Source: Granulicella mallensis MP5ACTX8 (GTDB lineage Bacteria; Acidobacteriota; Terriglobia; Terriglobales; Acidobacteriaceae). From it: a stretch of 64,000 nt of DNA. Location of the stretch: positions 2,232,001 through 2,296,000 of the forward strand of contig NC_016631.1 of the NCBI RefSeq assembly GCF_000178955.2, in the 5' to 3' direction. Shown here one piece after another: positions 18,378 through 28,934 of this stretch (its first letter is position 1; every line of letters begins with the position of its first letter). Below the pieces are notes generated by a model that made no database searches, was not told the origin of the DNA, and worked only from the letters and a program-made list of their open reading frames with translations. The position numbers and the translations under genes were made by a program.

Positions 18378-21059
18378 CTAGTTGCCTTCCTTTAGATCTG
18401 CGGCTTCCGCAAGAGAGACATCTTTAGAGCTGGAGTAAAGCAAGGCGTTGAAGAGAAACTTGTAAGTGACCTCCGAGATGGCACGGTATTGCGGACGGAA
18501 GCCGAAGAGGATGATATGACCCTTGCCGACGTTCTGCTGCGCGATGATCGAGTTTCCTTTGAGAAGTTCGCCACCCTGAACCCATCCGCTGAGGAGTGGA
18601 GTCTCCGTACCGAATGAGGCGATGGATTGCGCGTCGGAACTTACATGGAAGACCGGGCCGTTTTCGTAAAAGATGGGCACGCTCGGTGTTGATCCGAAAG
18701 CGATCGGATTGTTTGTCTCAACCGAGACCTGCAGGATGGAACCGGGGATATAGAACTTGTGGCGGTCGATGCTGTCGAGTCCATTTTCGATGGCACCGCC
18801 CTTCTTTGTGTAGACCTCGGATGCGTGGTTGAGGGCAACGATAGTACCGCCATTGTTGGTGAAGGCTTCCAGGGCCGAGACGCCATCGGGGCCGAGGCCG
18901 CCAGTGAACTCAGGTGGTGTTTGCGGTGGTGGGGTAGCGCCGTCATTTGCGTTCGCTACGGAGCGACGGCCTCGGCCTTCGCCCCGGCCACCTGCGCCAG
19001 CTTGCGCATTGTTGCCGGTTGGAGGCGCGGCGGGCGATTCGCCTTCACCAAAACCACGGCTGCCCGAGGTGATGGCACGCGCCGAGTTGTCTGGAAGCAC
19101 GATCACATCGAAACGCTGATCGAGACCACCCTTGCGGATATCGGCATCGACGAGCCTCGTGTACGGAATATGGTTTTGGTCGAAGATAAAGCGCGTCCAA
19201 CCTTCATCCATGGACGGTACCCAGCTCTGGTAAAGGCCGACGCGCGGCAGGTGAACGGCGAGAGCACTGCCCGTGGGCACGGCAGGAGCGGCTTTGATCA
19301 CGAGCGAAAAATCCGCTGCCAGTTTGCTGAGTTTCGCTTCAATTCCGGGCTGAGTAGGAATGTAGATGGTACCGGGGGCAGCGCCCGAAGTAAGGCGGTA
19401 AGCCTTCACATCTTGCGCGAGAAGAGCGAAGAGGGCATACAAGCTGGAGTTGGTGTTGTCAGCGATGAGATAGCCTGTGGGTGACTGGCCTTCAACGCGA
19501 CCTGCCGTGGGTTTTGCCGTCGTAACAGGTTCACTGGATGCATCGAACTTGTCTTTTACTTCGACAGCATTCACGCCAAAGAGCAGCGGGAGAGTCTGGG
19601 CCGTAACGTCATAAGGTCGCTGCAGCGGGCCTCCGGGATACTCAGCGATGTTGGGGTAATGCTGGATCTCAAGGACAGTCTTGACAAAGGCGCCGAAGGG
19701 CTGCCCGAGCGGAACGATATAGCTGCCCGCGGCAAATTGCTGGCCGTTCGCCGTAAAGGGCGCCGTTGCGCGTTGGACTTCGATGTCAGCGATACGAAGC
19801 GTGTTGACGAGGCGTGCGGTGACGACGGGATCAGCCTGTTCGGCGGGAATAACCCAGGCGTAGGGCTGGCCTGACGTTCGGTTTACCGCGTGCTGTCCAA
19901 TTGTGTAGAAGTTCGTAAGATAACGCTCGCGAAAGACGGCGGCGTTGTACGCAATGGAGAAGAAGGCGTCATGCTGGTAGTCGACGATATCGCTGAGGTG
20001 CCACCAGCCACCCTTCCAGGGATTAGGGAAGTTCCAGGCGGCGACTTTCGCATCGTAACCGATACCGCGGCCCAATCTTTCGAAGGGAGTGTTGACGGGT
20101 GTAGCAATGTTCACACTCGCGGATTCAGTCAGGATGCGAAGGCCGTTGTGAAGCGAGATGTAGTCACGGAGCGGTGACCAGAAATCATAGACACCATAGG
20201 AAAGGACACCAGTTTTGCCGGTTTGCGCGATCTCAAGCGCCGTATTGGAGCCCAGTGAATTAATCGAAGATATCAACAACGGATCGATGTTGGGATCGAA
20301 AGGATCCACGAAGGGCGGCAGGTAAATACGCGCCGCATTTTCACCTTGCTGGTGCATGTCATAGAGAATTTCTGGATGCCAGCGGTTGAGGACCTTTTCG
20401 ACGGTGAGGCGTGTTTCTACTTGAGTGAAGGTCTCCCAGTCGCGGTTGTCATCGTGACCGGTGTAGTGATGCCAGATGACGGGAGGCTGTGCTCCCTCAT
20501 AGGGGGTGCCGAGATACTTCTTGTACCAATCGACGACGAGCTGTTCGCCGTCGGGGTTTTGCGATGGCACCAGAACAATGATCACGTTGTGCAGGATGGA
20601 CTGGATGCGCGGCGTGTTTTCCGTAGCTAGTTCATACGCAAACTGCGCAACGCTCTGTGAGCTGGCGATTTCAGTCGAATGAATATTCGCAGTCACGGCG
20701 ATGATGGTCTTGCCTTCTGCGATAAGCGTTTTAGCTTCTTCAGGTGTGGTGATACGAGGATCAGACAGCCTGCGCTGGATGTCTAGATAGTGATCCAAAT
20801 GTGCGAGATTCTCCGGCGCTGAAATGGTGACAGCGATGAATGGCCGGCCTTCCGTGCTTTTCCCGAGTTCTTCGTAGCGAATGCGGTGGCTCTCGGTCGA
20901 GAGCTTTTTGTAGTAAGCCGTAAGCTGATTCCAGTCAGCCAGCTTGCGGTCCGCACCAAGTTTGAATCCGAAGGCTGATTCCGGAGAAGTAATGGCCTGC
21001 TGCGCTGTGGCGGCGCCGATGCCGACCAAAAAAACAAGAAGTGCTGTAACTCGTTTCAT
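18378..21059 (-). CDS. Secreted M14-family zinc carboxypeptidase
   Basis: 893 residues with a signal peptide (MKRVTALLVFLVGIGAATAQ). The M14 zinc ligands are visible: His127 and Glu130 in NIHSTEIA and His236 in YDMHQQGEN; QNPDGEQLV matches the conserved Asn/Asp-Gly substrate region. The catalytic domain fills about residues 40-400. The rest is an extension, including a low-complexity Gly/Arg stretch (GAGGRGEGRGRR) and a C-terminal ThuA/GATase-like beta region. Family members of this length in Acidobacteria and Bacteroidetes are exported peptidases of unproven specificity. GGAG precedes ATG 21059. The GntR/FCD regulator gene is read divergently 377 bases away. Confidence 0.87.
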   Translation of the reverse strand: MKRVTALLVFLVGIGAATAQQAITSPESAFGFKLGADRKLADWNQLTAYYKKLSTESHRIRYEELGKSTEGRPFIAVTISAPENLAHLDHYLDIQRRLSDPRITTPEEAKTLIAEGKTIIAVTANIHSTEIASSQSVAQFAYELATENTPRIQSILHNVIIVLVPSQNPDGEQLVVDWYKKYLGTPYEGAQPPVIWHHYTGHDDNRDWETFTQVETRLTVEKVLNRWHPEILYDMHQQGENAARIYLPPFVDPFDPNIDPLLISSINSLGSNTALEIAQTGKTGVLSYGVYDFWSPLRDYISLHNGLRILTESASVNIATPVNTPFERLGRGIGYDAKVAAWNFPNPWKGGWWHLSDIVDYQHDAFFSIAYNAAVFRERYLTNFYTIGQHAVNRTSGQPYAWVIPAEQADPVVTARLVNTLRIADIEVQRATAPFTANGQQFAAGSYIVPLGQPFGAFVKTVLEIQHYPNIAEYPGGPLQRPYDVTAQTLPLLFGVNAVEVKDKFDASSEPVTTAKPTAGRVEGQSPTGYLIADNTNSSLYALFALLAQDVKAYRLTSGAAPGTIYIPTQPGIEAKLSKLAADFSLVIKAAPAVPTGSALAVHLPRVGLYQSWVPSMDEGWTRFIFDQNHIPYTRLVDADIRKGGLDQRFDVIVLPDNSARAITSGSRGFGEGESPAAPPTGNNAQAGAGGRGEGRGRRSVANANDGATPPPQTPPEFTGGLGPDGVSALEAFTNNGGTIVALNHASEVYTKKGGAIENGLDSIDRHKFYIPGSILQVSVETNNPIAFGSTPSVPIFYENGPVFHVSSDAQSIASFGTETPLLSGWVQGGELLKGNSIIAQQNVGKGHIILFGFRPQYRAISEVTYKFLFNALLYSSSKDVSLAEAADLKEGN

Positions 21060-21436
21060 AGACTCCTCAAACGCTGCTGATCGTTAGGGACTGAAGGCTC
21101 TTCTCTCGGATAGCACTGAGCACAGTGCGTCCATTGGATGACAAGCTGAGTAGTCAGTCTGAATGATGAGAAATTGATTTTTGGGGCAGGGCGCTACGAA
21201 CGAGCGGGCATGAAACAACAACACAGCGTCAGGGGATGACGGGAAGCCACGGAATGGCTGAGTTGTTTCATATATCACATACTATACATGGAGCATTCCG
21301 AAATGCTAGTCATGCGGTATAAAAAATACTACCTAGCATTTCTTATTAATCGGATGAGCCTGGAAGATTACAACCCTGGCAGAAATTGCTCGCTCTACGC
21401 TGACCTCAAGCTGCTCCGAAACGAATTGAGACAATT
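21060..21436. promoter_or_regulatory. Divergent promoter region of M14 peptidase and GntR/FCD regulator
   Basis: The 377 bases hold no supported gene. An inverted repeat AAATGCTAG (21301-21309) / CTAGCATTT (21333-21341) surrounds a smaller GTAT-ATAC repeat, and an A/T-rich block lies at 21268-21290. This looks like an operator area, possibly autoregulated by the GntR protein; binding is not shown. Confidence 0.4.
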
Positions 21437-22126
21437 ATGAAAGAATCATCGAGCAGATTGAATACCTTCATGTCGACTACCTTTCAGAAGCTACCTAAAG
21501 CCCCTAACCTAACGGAGATGACATATCTCCGCATCAAGCAGAGCGTGCTAACCGGCAGTATAGAACCCTCTTTTCGGCTAACTGAGGAGCATATCGCCAC
21601 CCAGCTCGGTGTCAGCAAGAGTCCAGTCCGGGAAGCATTGAATCGCTTGGAGGGAGAGGGATTAATTCGGATCGAGGCGCGACGCGGGGCGTCCGTGCGG
21701 CAGTTCTCTCGCAAAGAGGTTACCGATCTCTACAACTTGCGGGTTGCATTGGAGCTGCATTCGATTTCTGACGCCTCAATCACTCGTACGGTCCTTAGTG
21801 AGCTGGAGGAAAGCATTAAGCGCACGGAAGAAATCCTGAAAGCTGGGGACCGTTTGGCACATATCGAAGAGGATCTCCGCTTCCATCGAATTCTCGCTGA
21901 GGCCACAGGGAATGGAGAACTATGCAGTGTCTTCGAAAACGTGCAACAGAAGACATTGCTATGTCGTTATAGATCCTATGAGCTTTCAGCAACGTCGTCG
22001 CCGCTAACCCACAAGAAGATCTATAAGGCTCTCACGCAAGGCCGAATCTCTGAGGCGCAGGATGCGATGCGGAACCACATCGTCTACGTGCGCGATCGAC
22101 TGCTGGAAGACATTGACAATCGTTGA
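21437..22126 (+). CDS. GntR-family transcriptional regulator, FCD (FadR) subfamily
   Basis: 229 residues. A winged helix-turn-helix occupies about 25-92 (TYLRIKQSVLTGSIEPSFRL; EEHIATQLGVSKSPVREALN; RLEGEGLIRIEARRG). An all-helical FCD domain follows with the expected metal-ligand pattern (DLYNLRVALE ... DLRFHRILAEATGN). FCD regulators bind small carboxylates or amino acids and usually repress adjacent catabolic and uptake genes. The flanking M14 peptidase, TonB receptors and symporter are plausible targets. ATG 21437 is used; a shorter start at the internal Met 12 (MSTTFQKL) is possible. Confidence 0.88.
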   Translation: MKESSSRLNTFMSTTFQKLPKAPNLTEMTYLRIKQSVLTGSIEPSFRLTEEHIATQLGVSKSPVREALNRLEGEGLIRIEARRGASVRQFSRKEVTDLYNLRVALELHSISDASITRTVLSELEESIKRTEEILKAGDRLAHIEEDLRFHRILAEATGNGELCSVFENVQQKTLLCRYRSYELSATSSPLTHKKIYKALTQGRISEAQDAMRNHIVYVRDRLLEDIDNR

Positions 22127-22432
22127 GAGACTCCCGCTGTGGCGCAGCTTGCCATCGCCGATATATCGGAGCCTTCTTTTTCTGATGGCACTGAGGAGCA
22201 GCAACACCGCTGGACGCAGGTGTATGACATTGCGCGCTTCGATGCGACTCAGCGGGAGCTAATAGATGGTTTCCATTAGTCATGCCATATCGAGATGGCA
22301 CGACACCACCGCCAACGTTACTAATCTCGTCCAAGGTAAAGCCCTGACACAGCATCGATGGAGTTGCCAATCGTGCCGCGAGGGCTTGGCACTATAGTGA
22401 CTCTGCTGTTCCAAGCGGTATCGCGTCTCCGG
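22127..22432. other. Intergenic region between convergent regulator and S9 peptidase genes
   Basis: Nothing with coding character is seen in this 306-base stretch on either strand. It should hold transcription stops for both neighbours, but I found no strong hairpin. Confidence 0.4.
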
Positions 22433-24384
22433 TTAGTTCTGGGGTGTTGGATGAAGGTATTTTTCGAGGAAGGCCAATTGGCGTTTGTAAGAATCCAGAC
22501 GATGCTCCGGTTGCTGGAATCCATGCCCCTCATGTGGATAGGTCACATAGTCATAAATCTTCCCGTCCTTTTTAAGGGCTGCGACAAACTCCTGTGATTC
22601 CTGCGGAGGCACCTGCGGGTCCTCTTCGCCGTGCATGACGAGCAGTGGCGTTGTGATCTTATTCACGTCGGGCAGAATATTGGCTTTGCGATAGATGCTA
22701 GGCTTGGCTTCGGGCGGGCCTCCCATCTTTGTCTCCCAGCGGATGCGGGAGTTGCGGTTGGTGTACTTCAGGAATAAAGCCCGATCCACAACCCCAAACA
22801 TTTCGATCGCTGCTGCAAAGGTGTCGGGGAGTTTGGTAACTGCATTTGCAACGATCGTGCCTCCATGACTTCCGCCTCCGATCGCTACCCGTTGAGGATC
22901 AGCGAGACCTTTATTTACGAGTGCTTGTACAGATGCTCCGATGTCGTCGATTTCTCCCCCACCTGAATCTTCGACGTTGAGATTGCGAAAGCGCTCGCCA
23001 TACCCGGTGCTGCCGCGAAAGTTCGGCTCAAAGACAAGGTATCCCTCCTGCGCGAGATAGAGCGACCATGGGGTCAGACTGAGAACGACCTGAGCCTCCG
23101 GGCCGCCATGAGCCCATATAACAAGCGGGTAACGGGTTCCATCCTTATAGCCTTTCGGCTTATAGAGAATTCCGGCGAGCGGAAGGCCGTCTTTACCCTG
23201 GAAGTGGAAGACTTCGGGTGCGGGAAGATTGGCCTGCTCGTATTTCGAGGGAGGTAGCGGATTAAGAGGATGAGCTTCACCTCCGTTTGTCGCTGCGGTA
23301 TAGGTTGCCGGGGAGCGGAGGGCGGTTCCTCTCTGAAAATAAATCGTTGTGCCGTCGGGTGACCATTGCGGATCGGATTCAACACCTGCGAGATGGGTGA
23401 GACGGCGTGGTTTTGATCCATTCAAGGGCACGATCCAGATGTGATGTTCCTCAGCAAATTCGCGGTTAGAAACGATAGCAATCGATTTTCCATCGGGGGA
23501 GTAGACAGGGGTTTCATCTTCACTCTCACCCTTTGTCAGCTGCTTTGGTTTTCCTCCCGAGGCGGGAATGAGAAAGACCTTGTCCCAGCCGGTTTCCTGA
23601 AAACCACTGCTAAGGTCTTGCTGTCCGGTGACCAGGCTGCGGTGTCGATGGCCCATGCTCCTCCACGATCGTTGCTGGCTACATAGATATCCCTTGCGGA
23701 ACCTTTTGCCTTGCCGCTGGCCTGATCGAAGGCGAACACTTTGAGTTTGCCCGAGAAATAAGGGCGAGAACGTTCGGTGTAGGATATGCGGGTGCCATCG
23801 GGCGACCAGGCCGGGTTCGGGGCGAAGCGGTCAGAGGAGACGGCATCTCCATGGTCGGGCGATGGGTTGTTGGTGGCGTCTTCACCGGTATAGATTTCAG
23901 CAGGAGCGAGATCGTTCTTTGTTTTGCCATCTTCGCTGACGACCCAGAGCTCATTCCAGCCTTTGCGCCCAGACTCATAGAGAATCCATTTGCCTTTCGG
24001 ATTCCATTTCGGTAGATGATCGGTAGCTCCACGTGGATCTCCTGGACCTACAGGGCCATCGGTAAGTTGCGTGGGTTCTCCGCCGCTTGCGGAGACGATC
24101 CAGATATCTCCCTGGCTGACATAGGCGAGTTTATTGCTGTCAGGCGACCAGCTTACTTCAGACTTGGCGCCGGATGTGGTGGTCACAGGAATGGCCGGCC
24201 CTCCAGTTGCTGGTTCAAGAGCTATCTGTCCTTTCTGGATGACGGCGAAATTTTTTCCGTCAGGCGAGAGAACGCCAGGGCGTGACGGAGCTGTCGTAAT
24301 AAGATCTTCAATCGTGATGTGAGCTGATTGCGCCATCAGGGGCGAGGCGACGAGGATCAGCAAAAGAGAGGTGAGCGTTCTCAT
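22433..24384 (-). pseudogene. S9 prolyl oligopeptidase-family peptidase, interrupted by one frameshift near 23600
   Basis: Two overlapping minus-strand frames together give one S9 protein of about 650 residues. The N-terminal frame (24384 to 23536) has a signal peptide (LLLILVASPLMAQ) and TolB/WD40-like propeller blades (VSWSPDSNKLAY, PAWSPDGTRISY, AAWSPDSKTLAV). The C-terminal frame (to 22433) continues QETGWDKVFLIPASGG and carries the hydrolase domain with nucleophile GGSHGG, acid in GEEDPQVP and His in HEGHGF. Adding one base in the A-run at 23600-23603 (T-run on the coding strand) restores LAVVFQETGWDK. The gene follows the TonB receptor by 32 bases, so the two form an operon. Lesion, phase variation or sequence error cannot be told apart here. 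Confidence 0.85.
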
Positions 24385-24416
24385 GCGAATTTTTCTCCAT
24401 TCATGATGGCGCGTTC

Positions 24417-27400
24417 TTAGAACGTGAACTTGCCCAGTAGTACAAGAACGCGACCGGAGACGATGGCGCCTTGTCCGGTTCCATAGATACTGGTGGGCGA
24501 ACTCACTGTGCTGGTGATAAGGCCAACGGATCCGGAAGCCGCATTTCCCGTGGGTACAGCAAAGTTGGGATGATTGAAGAGGTTATAGGCGCTGACTCCA
24601 AACTCGAAAGCAGCACGTTCCTTAACCGGAATTTTCTTGGTCAGCTGGCTGGCTACGGTGAAGAAGCCTGGTCCTCGGAAGCTGTTTGGGGCGATGTTGC
24701 CGAAGTCAGCCTGCTGGGCTCGTGTCGCGAACTGTGCGGAGGTAAAGCAGGGCGTCGTGACGGCAGAGCGCGAGCAACTCTTGGTCAGATTGGGACTGAG
24801 AAGATCGGACAGAACTGTCCCTCCAAAAGTCGTCGAGAGATTGCCGGGGATCTGACTGTTTGTCACCGAGAACGGACGGCCACTATAGAGATAGAGCTTG
24901 CCGCCGAAGGTCCAGTTACCCAGGGTCGATTGGAGCCAGCGATTATTCTGCTTTGGGCTCGTCCAGAGCAGATCGGCGGTAAAGTTGTGGCGTGTATCGA
25001 AACCCGTGGGTCCATATCCGGCCCGGAGGTTATAGGGGTTGTAAACGAATTGTGTGGTGGAGGTGCCGGATGGCGGATCAATTTGAAGCGCGTGGCTCCA
25101 GGTGTAGAAGGCCTGTGCCTGAAATCCGTAGCTGAAGGCATGGCGGAACTGAGCGACGAGCCCGTTGTAATTGGAATAGCCGGAAGTAAGAACCTGGCTT
25201 ACCGTAGAGAAGCGCGGGTCCGGGATGGAGGAAGGCAGGTTGCCGAATCCGCCTGGATAGCGGCTAGGTGTACCGATATAAGCATTGGCATCCGCATTCG
25301 TGATTGCTTCGTCGTATCCATGATTGCCGGAATACGTGAGCACAAAGACATCGCGGGGAGTGATGGGTTGCTCGATTTGAAGGCTCCACTCGATGACCTT
25401 GATGGTATTGAAGTGGTCGGGATAGGCATAGAAGGTCGGAGTGGCGAACTGAACTTTGCCGAGCGCGGCCTGGAGATTGGTGAGATTATCTCCGTTAGAA
25501 AAGCCGTTCTGGAAAGCATGATTGGACTGGAAGGCGACAGACTGGGCACTGTTCGTGTCGCTATTGAGGCCTACATTTCCATAGCTAACTGTAGGAGTAA
25601 ATTTATTCGGTGCATTGCCGAAGATATTCGCGGCAACGCTGCCCGCGAAGGTATTGGCAAAGAGTCCGACGCCACCGCGGATAACGGTTCTACCTTCACC
25701 GAGAGGCGACCAGGCGATGCCAATACGAGGTTCGTAGACGAGCCCCTCGAGGTTTGCGAAGGTCTTATTGAGACCCGTTTGGATGGTGGTGTTATAGGGA
25801 ACTGCGGCTCCGGCTTGATATCCCGAAGCCAGGAATTCTGTATTCAGACGGGAGAAGCAGTCCTCTTTGCAGGAGGGATTGCCCTGCAGTTCGAAGCGGA
25901 CTCCGTAAGTGATGTTCAGGTTCTTGCGGGCTCTCCATTCATCCTGTCCGTAAAAGCCGAGAGAGTTGAGACGGGTATGGGCCGTTGTCAGCAGAGGAAA
26001 AGACTGCGTGAATTTGCTGCCGGTGCCTGTGCTGTCGACCGTGCCGACAGCGAAGTCGGTGAGATCGGTAAAGGTATAGGCTCCGATGACCGATCCGGTG
26101 GAGATGCTGGAGTCAGAGATGCGGTTATTGCGATCGTTGACTCCGGCTTGAAGAGTATGACGGCCGCGGCTCCATGAGACATCGTCGATAAGCTGGAACT
26201 GCTCGCCGCGGCGTCCCGTGGGGAGCAACGCGTTCACGTTTGCGAATCCGGTTCCTGTGCTGCTGTTCGCGCTTCCATTGGCGCCCCCGTCATTGAAGGT
26301 GATGTTGCCGGCAAAGGCCGCTTCCGCGGCAGGAAAATTGGCTACACCAAAGACAGCCGAGTACCAGTTGCCGCTGGCGATGAAATTATTTACAAGGTTC
26401 GGCGTAATCGCATAAGTGTAGTTGACCTGAGGAATAGTCCAGGGCTGGTCACTTTGCTGATTGAAGAGGGGACTGATGGGGCTGGTGGCGCTGGCCTGAA
26501 TGCCCCAGTCGCGGCTGAGACGGAAGTAGATCTTCTGCTTGTCGCTGATGTTGTAGTCGACCCGACCCGAGACATAAGTCTCTGTATTAAGGCTGGCGGC
26601 GTTCGTTCCGAAGGCAACGGAGCAGGGTACATCCTTGCCGAACTGCGCTCCGCTCGTACCATTTACATAGGCGCCGGGAAACGTCTCCTTTCCGCATCCA
26701 AGATTGCCGTTGCCGTCCTGCAAAGGACCAGTGCCGTTTGTAACAGGCACGGCGCGGTTGACGCCCGGAGCAGCGTTGTAAAGCGCAAATAGCTGCTGAT
26801 AGTACGGTATTGAGGCTGCAGGAATATGAGCGAGCGTGTATTGCTGAAACTGGGGTGATGGGAGAGAGATGACACCGCTCGACGGCAAAGCATAACGGAG
26901 ACCCTCCGTATTCGCAAAAAAGAGCAGCTTGTCCCTTAGGATCGGACCACCAATCGAGGCAGCGTATTGATTCGCATCGGCACGTCCGCGTGGTGTGCCG
27001 GTTAGATTGTTGAAGTAGTCGTTGGCGTTGAAGATGGCGTCGTTATAGTTTTCAGCTAGATTGCCGTGGAACAGATTTGTTCCAGACTTGCTGATGTAGT
27101 TGACCTGCGCTCCGGCCATGCGTCCATATTGCGCGCTGAAGGCGTTCACGACGACTGCCGCTTCCTGAATATCATTCGCTCCGAGAGTGTTGTTGCTGGC
27201 TCCGGACTTGTTGTTGAGGTTGTAAGGCTCGGTGATGTCAGCTCCGTTCATGGTGAAGAGCGCGGAACTGAAGGGAAGTCCGTTGACATTGAAGTTAGTG
27301 GTGCCGCCTCCAACATTGAGACGAAGCCCCGGAGTGGTGAACGCGATATTGGTAATATCGCCGCCGTTTACTGGCATGTTGGCTACTTCTTTTAGCCCGT

Positions 27401-27815
27401 ACGCCGTAGCCTGATTGGCATTCTCGGTCTCAAGCAACGGGGTATCGCTGCTGACGTTCACCGACTGACTTATCGACTGGATCGCCAGTGTCAGATTTAC
27501 CTGTTGTTCCTGACCGACGAGCAAACTGAAATGCGCCTGATTGGTGGACTGCCCGGTCGCTTCGGCGGAGACGACATATTCTCCCGGTTTGAGAAACGGA
27601 AATCGGTACTGACCCGAAGCATTGGTCTTTGTGGTTTGCACTGTGCCTGTATCTGCTTGCCGAATCGTTACCTCTGCGGAAGAAACGAAGGCTCCGGTCG
27701 AGTCAGTTACAAATCCGACAACCGTACCGCTGGTGATGGTCTGTGCCGAGGCGAACACGAACGAGAAAAAGAGTACGACGCTAAGCAGATGAACGCCGAT
27801 TCTTCGATAACTCAT
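24417..27815 (-). CDS. Oar-type TonB-dependent receptor paired with S9 peptidase
   Basis: 1132 residues. ATG 27815 is chosen because AAGGAAAA precedes it and translation begins with a signal peptide (MSYRRIGVHLLSVVLFFSF... FASAQ); the frame is open 40 codons further upstream without family-like content. Residues about 30-110 form a carboxypeptidase-regulatory beta-sandwich (SGTVVGFVTDSTGAFVSSAE). A plug with NVNGLPFSSALFTMNGADIT and AQVNYISKSGTN follows, then the barrel ending VLLGKFTF. It is shorter than the receptor at 13723 and clearly diverged from it. The 32-base gap to the S9 peptidase points to co-transcription: receptor for a peptide substrate and exported enzyme to cut it. Confidence 0.88.
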   Translation of the reverse strand: MSYRRIGVHLLSVVLFFSFVFASAQTITSGTVVGFVTDSTGAFVSSAEVTIRQADTGTVQTTKTNASGQYRFPFLKPGEYVVSAEATGQSTNQAHFSLLVGQEQQVNLTLAIQSISQSVNVSSDTPLLETENANQATAYGLKEVANMPVNGGDITNIAFTTPGLRLNVGGGTTNFNVNGLPFSSALFTMNGADITEPYNLNNKSGASNNTLGANDIQEAAVVVNAFSAQYGRMAGAQVNYISKSGTNLFHGNLAENYNDAIFNANDYFNNLTGTPRGRADANQYAASIGGPILRDKLLFFANTEGLRYALPSSGVISLPSPQFQQYTLAHIPAASIPYYQQLFALYNAAPGVNRAVPVTNGTGPLQDGNGNLGCGKETFPGAYVNGTSGAQFGKDVPCSVAFGTNAASLNTETYVSGRVDYNISDKQKIYFRLSRDWGIQASATSPISPLFNQQSDQPWTIPQVNYTYAITPNLVNNFIASGNWYSAVFGVANFPAAEAAFAGNITFNDGGANGSANSSTGTGFANVNALLPTGRRGEQFQLIDDVSWSRGRHTLQAGVNDRNNRISDSSISTGSVIGAYTFTDLTDFAVGTVDSTGTGSKFTQSFPLLTTAHTRLNSLGFYGQDEWRARKNLNITYGVRFELQGNPSCKEDCFSRLNTEFLASGYQAGAAVPYNTTIQTGLNKTFANLEGLVYEPRIGIAWSPLGEGRTVIRGGVGLFANTFAGSVAANIFGNAPNKFTPTVSYGNVGLNSDTNSAQSVAFQSNHAFQNGFSNGDNLTNLQAALGKVQFATPTFYAYPDHFNTIKVIEWSLQIEQPITPRDVFVLTYSGNHGYDEAITNADANAYIGTPSRYPGGFGNLPSSIPDPRFSTVSQVLTSGYSNYNGLVAQFRHAFSYGFQAQAFYTWSHALQIDPPSGTSTTQFVYNPYNLRAGYGPTGFDTRHNFTADLLWTSPKQNNRWLQSTLGNWTFGGKLYLYSGRPFSVTNSQIPGNLSTTFGGTVLSDLLSPNLTKSCSRSAVTTPCFTSAQFATRAQQADFGNIAPNSFRGPGFFTVASQLTKKIPVKERAAFEFGVSAYNLFNHPNFAVPTGNAASGSVGLITSTVSSPTSIYGTGQGAIVSGRVLVLLGKFTF

Positions 27816-28407
27816 GGGATTTTCCTTGTGAGATAAGCGCCGCTCATGGATTGAGGACGACATAGTGACACCTGGGCGTAGTTCTCGAGATAGAAGCGAG
27901 AGACACAGGAATGAAGGGTTAATGAACGTGAGCAAGAAACAGAAATCTAAATGTCTGAATCGATTCTGCAGCTATCGTCAGGCACCAGCCGATACTCTAC
28001 GACCGTTGACAACAAAGCCATCGGTTTAAATGTTTATCGAGAGAGTGATCTGAGAAGAAACACCTAACTGCGGACAGCTTCGGAGTGTCGTATCTCAAAA
28101 CATCGGAGGGATAATGTCAGGAGCGACATCGCGTAGGCAGGCAGGGAAGTGCAGAACCTTCATCGGAGATCTTTGTCGCAATGATCTGTTCGCACGCCAT
28201 GTGTAGAGTAAATATCAGATATTAGTGAGCGTCAAGTCGCTTTACAACCGACTAGATTCCAGGATCCCGGTGCGTTCTGGTGAGCCTTTGTCATAGCTAC
28301 CGGGATTTTTGAGCAGCATCGTCCTGATGAGCAGGCCCGCGTGATACATCCGGTCGAGCCGGCGCCTGCAGTTACTAAACGCGGGAAAGCAGGGGCTGTC
28401 CGGCTCC
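27816..28407. other. Upstream region of TonB receptor/S9 operon and integrase remnant
   Basis: I see no supported gene in these 592 bases. AATATC-A-GATATT (within 28211-28226) is a 6-bp palindrome, resembling in A/T content the palindrome before threonine synthase. Short minus-strand frames at 28232-28475 have no recognised domain. The operon promoter should lie in 27840-28050. Confidence 0.4.
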
Positions 28408-28934
28408 ATGACGCTACGGAAATTTGCTGATGAGGTTTGGACGCCATCAGTTTTTCCTTCGCTGAAGCTATCCACCCGTCTTTTCTATAACCACAACCTT
28501 GAAACCCATATTCTGCCAGCCTTCGGGGACGTACCGCTTCGGCTTCTTACCCGGGATGCGGTGCAGAAATGGCTGCATGGAAAGTTCAGCGCAGGTCTGT
28601 CCTGGAACTCAGTCCAGCACCTTCGGACCTCGTTTTGGACCCTGCTTGCCGCTGAAGGATGGACGAACTGATTCGGCAAAACGTCGTCAAAAAGACCCAT
28701 CTGCCTCGTCGGGTTCATTCCGAGGAGCCGCCCTTGGTCTCCCTGGATGAACTGAAATCTCTGCTTCAAGAGTTACCTGAGCCGTCCCGTTCGATCGCGA
28801 CATTAATCGTTCTAACGGGGCTGCGAGTTGGGGAGATGCTAGCTCTGCGCTGGTGTGACGTCGATCTGATCGCGGCAACGCTCCAGGTTCGGCAGACGGT
28901 ATACCAGGGTGTGTTCGATACCCCGAAGTTGCGT
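28408..28934 (+). pseudogene. Tyrosine recombinase/phage integrase remnant, frameshifted and truncated
   Basis: The first frame (28408-28671) is a core-binding SAM-like domain (LKLSTRLFYNHNLETHILPA; LTRDAVQKWLHGKFSAGLSW). After a shift near 28660 the frame starting at 28659 continues with NVVKKTHLPRR and the start of the catalytic domain, LIVLTGLRVGEMLALRW, which holds the first catalytic Arg of the family. The frame stops at 28940, and the H-x-x-R and Tyr motifs are absent. The sequence then runs into an unrelated gene tail. It is a dead integrase and marks an old insertion or rearrangement. Confidence 0.8.

Noticed and set aside
24471-26177. 568-codon plus-strand ORF
   Set aside because: Lies fully antisense to the TonB-dependent receptor, has no domain and reflects the codon use of the real gene.
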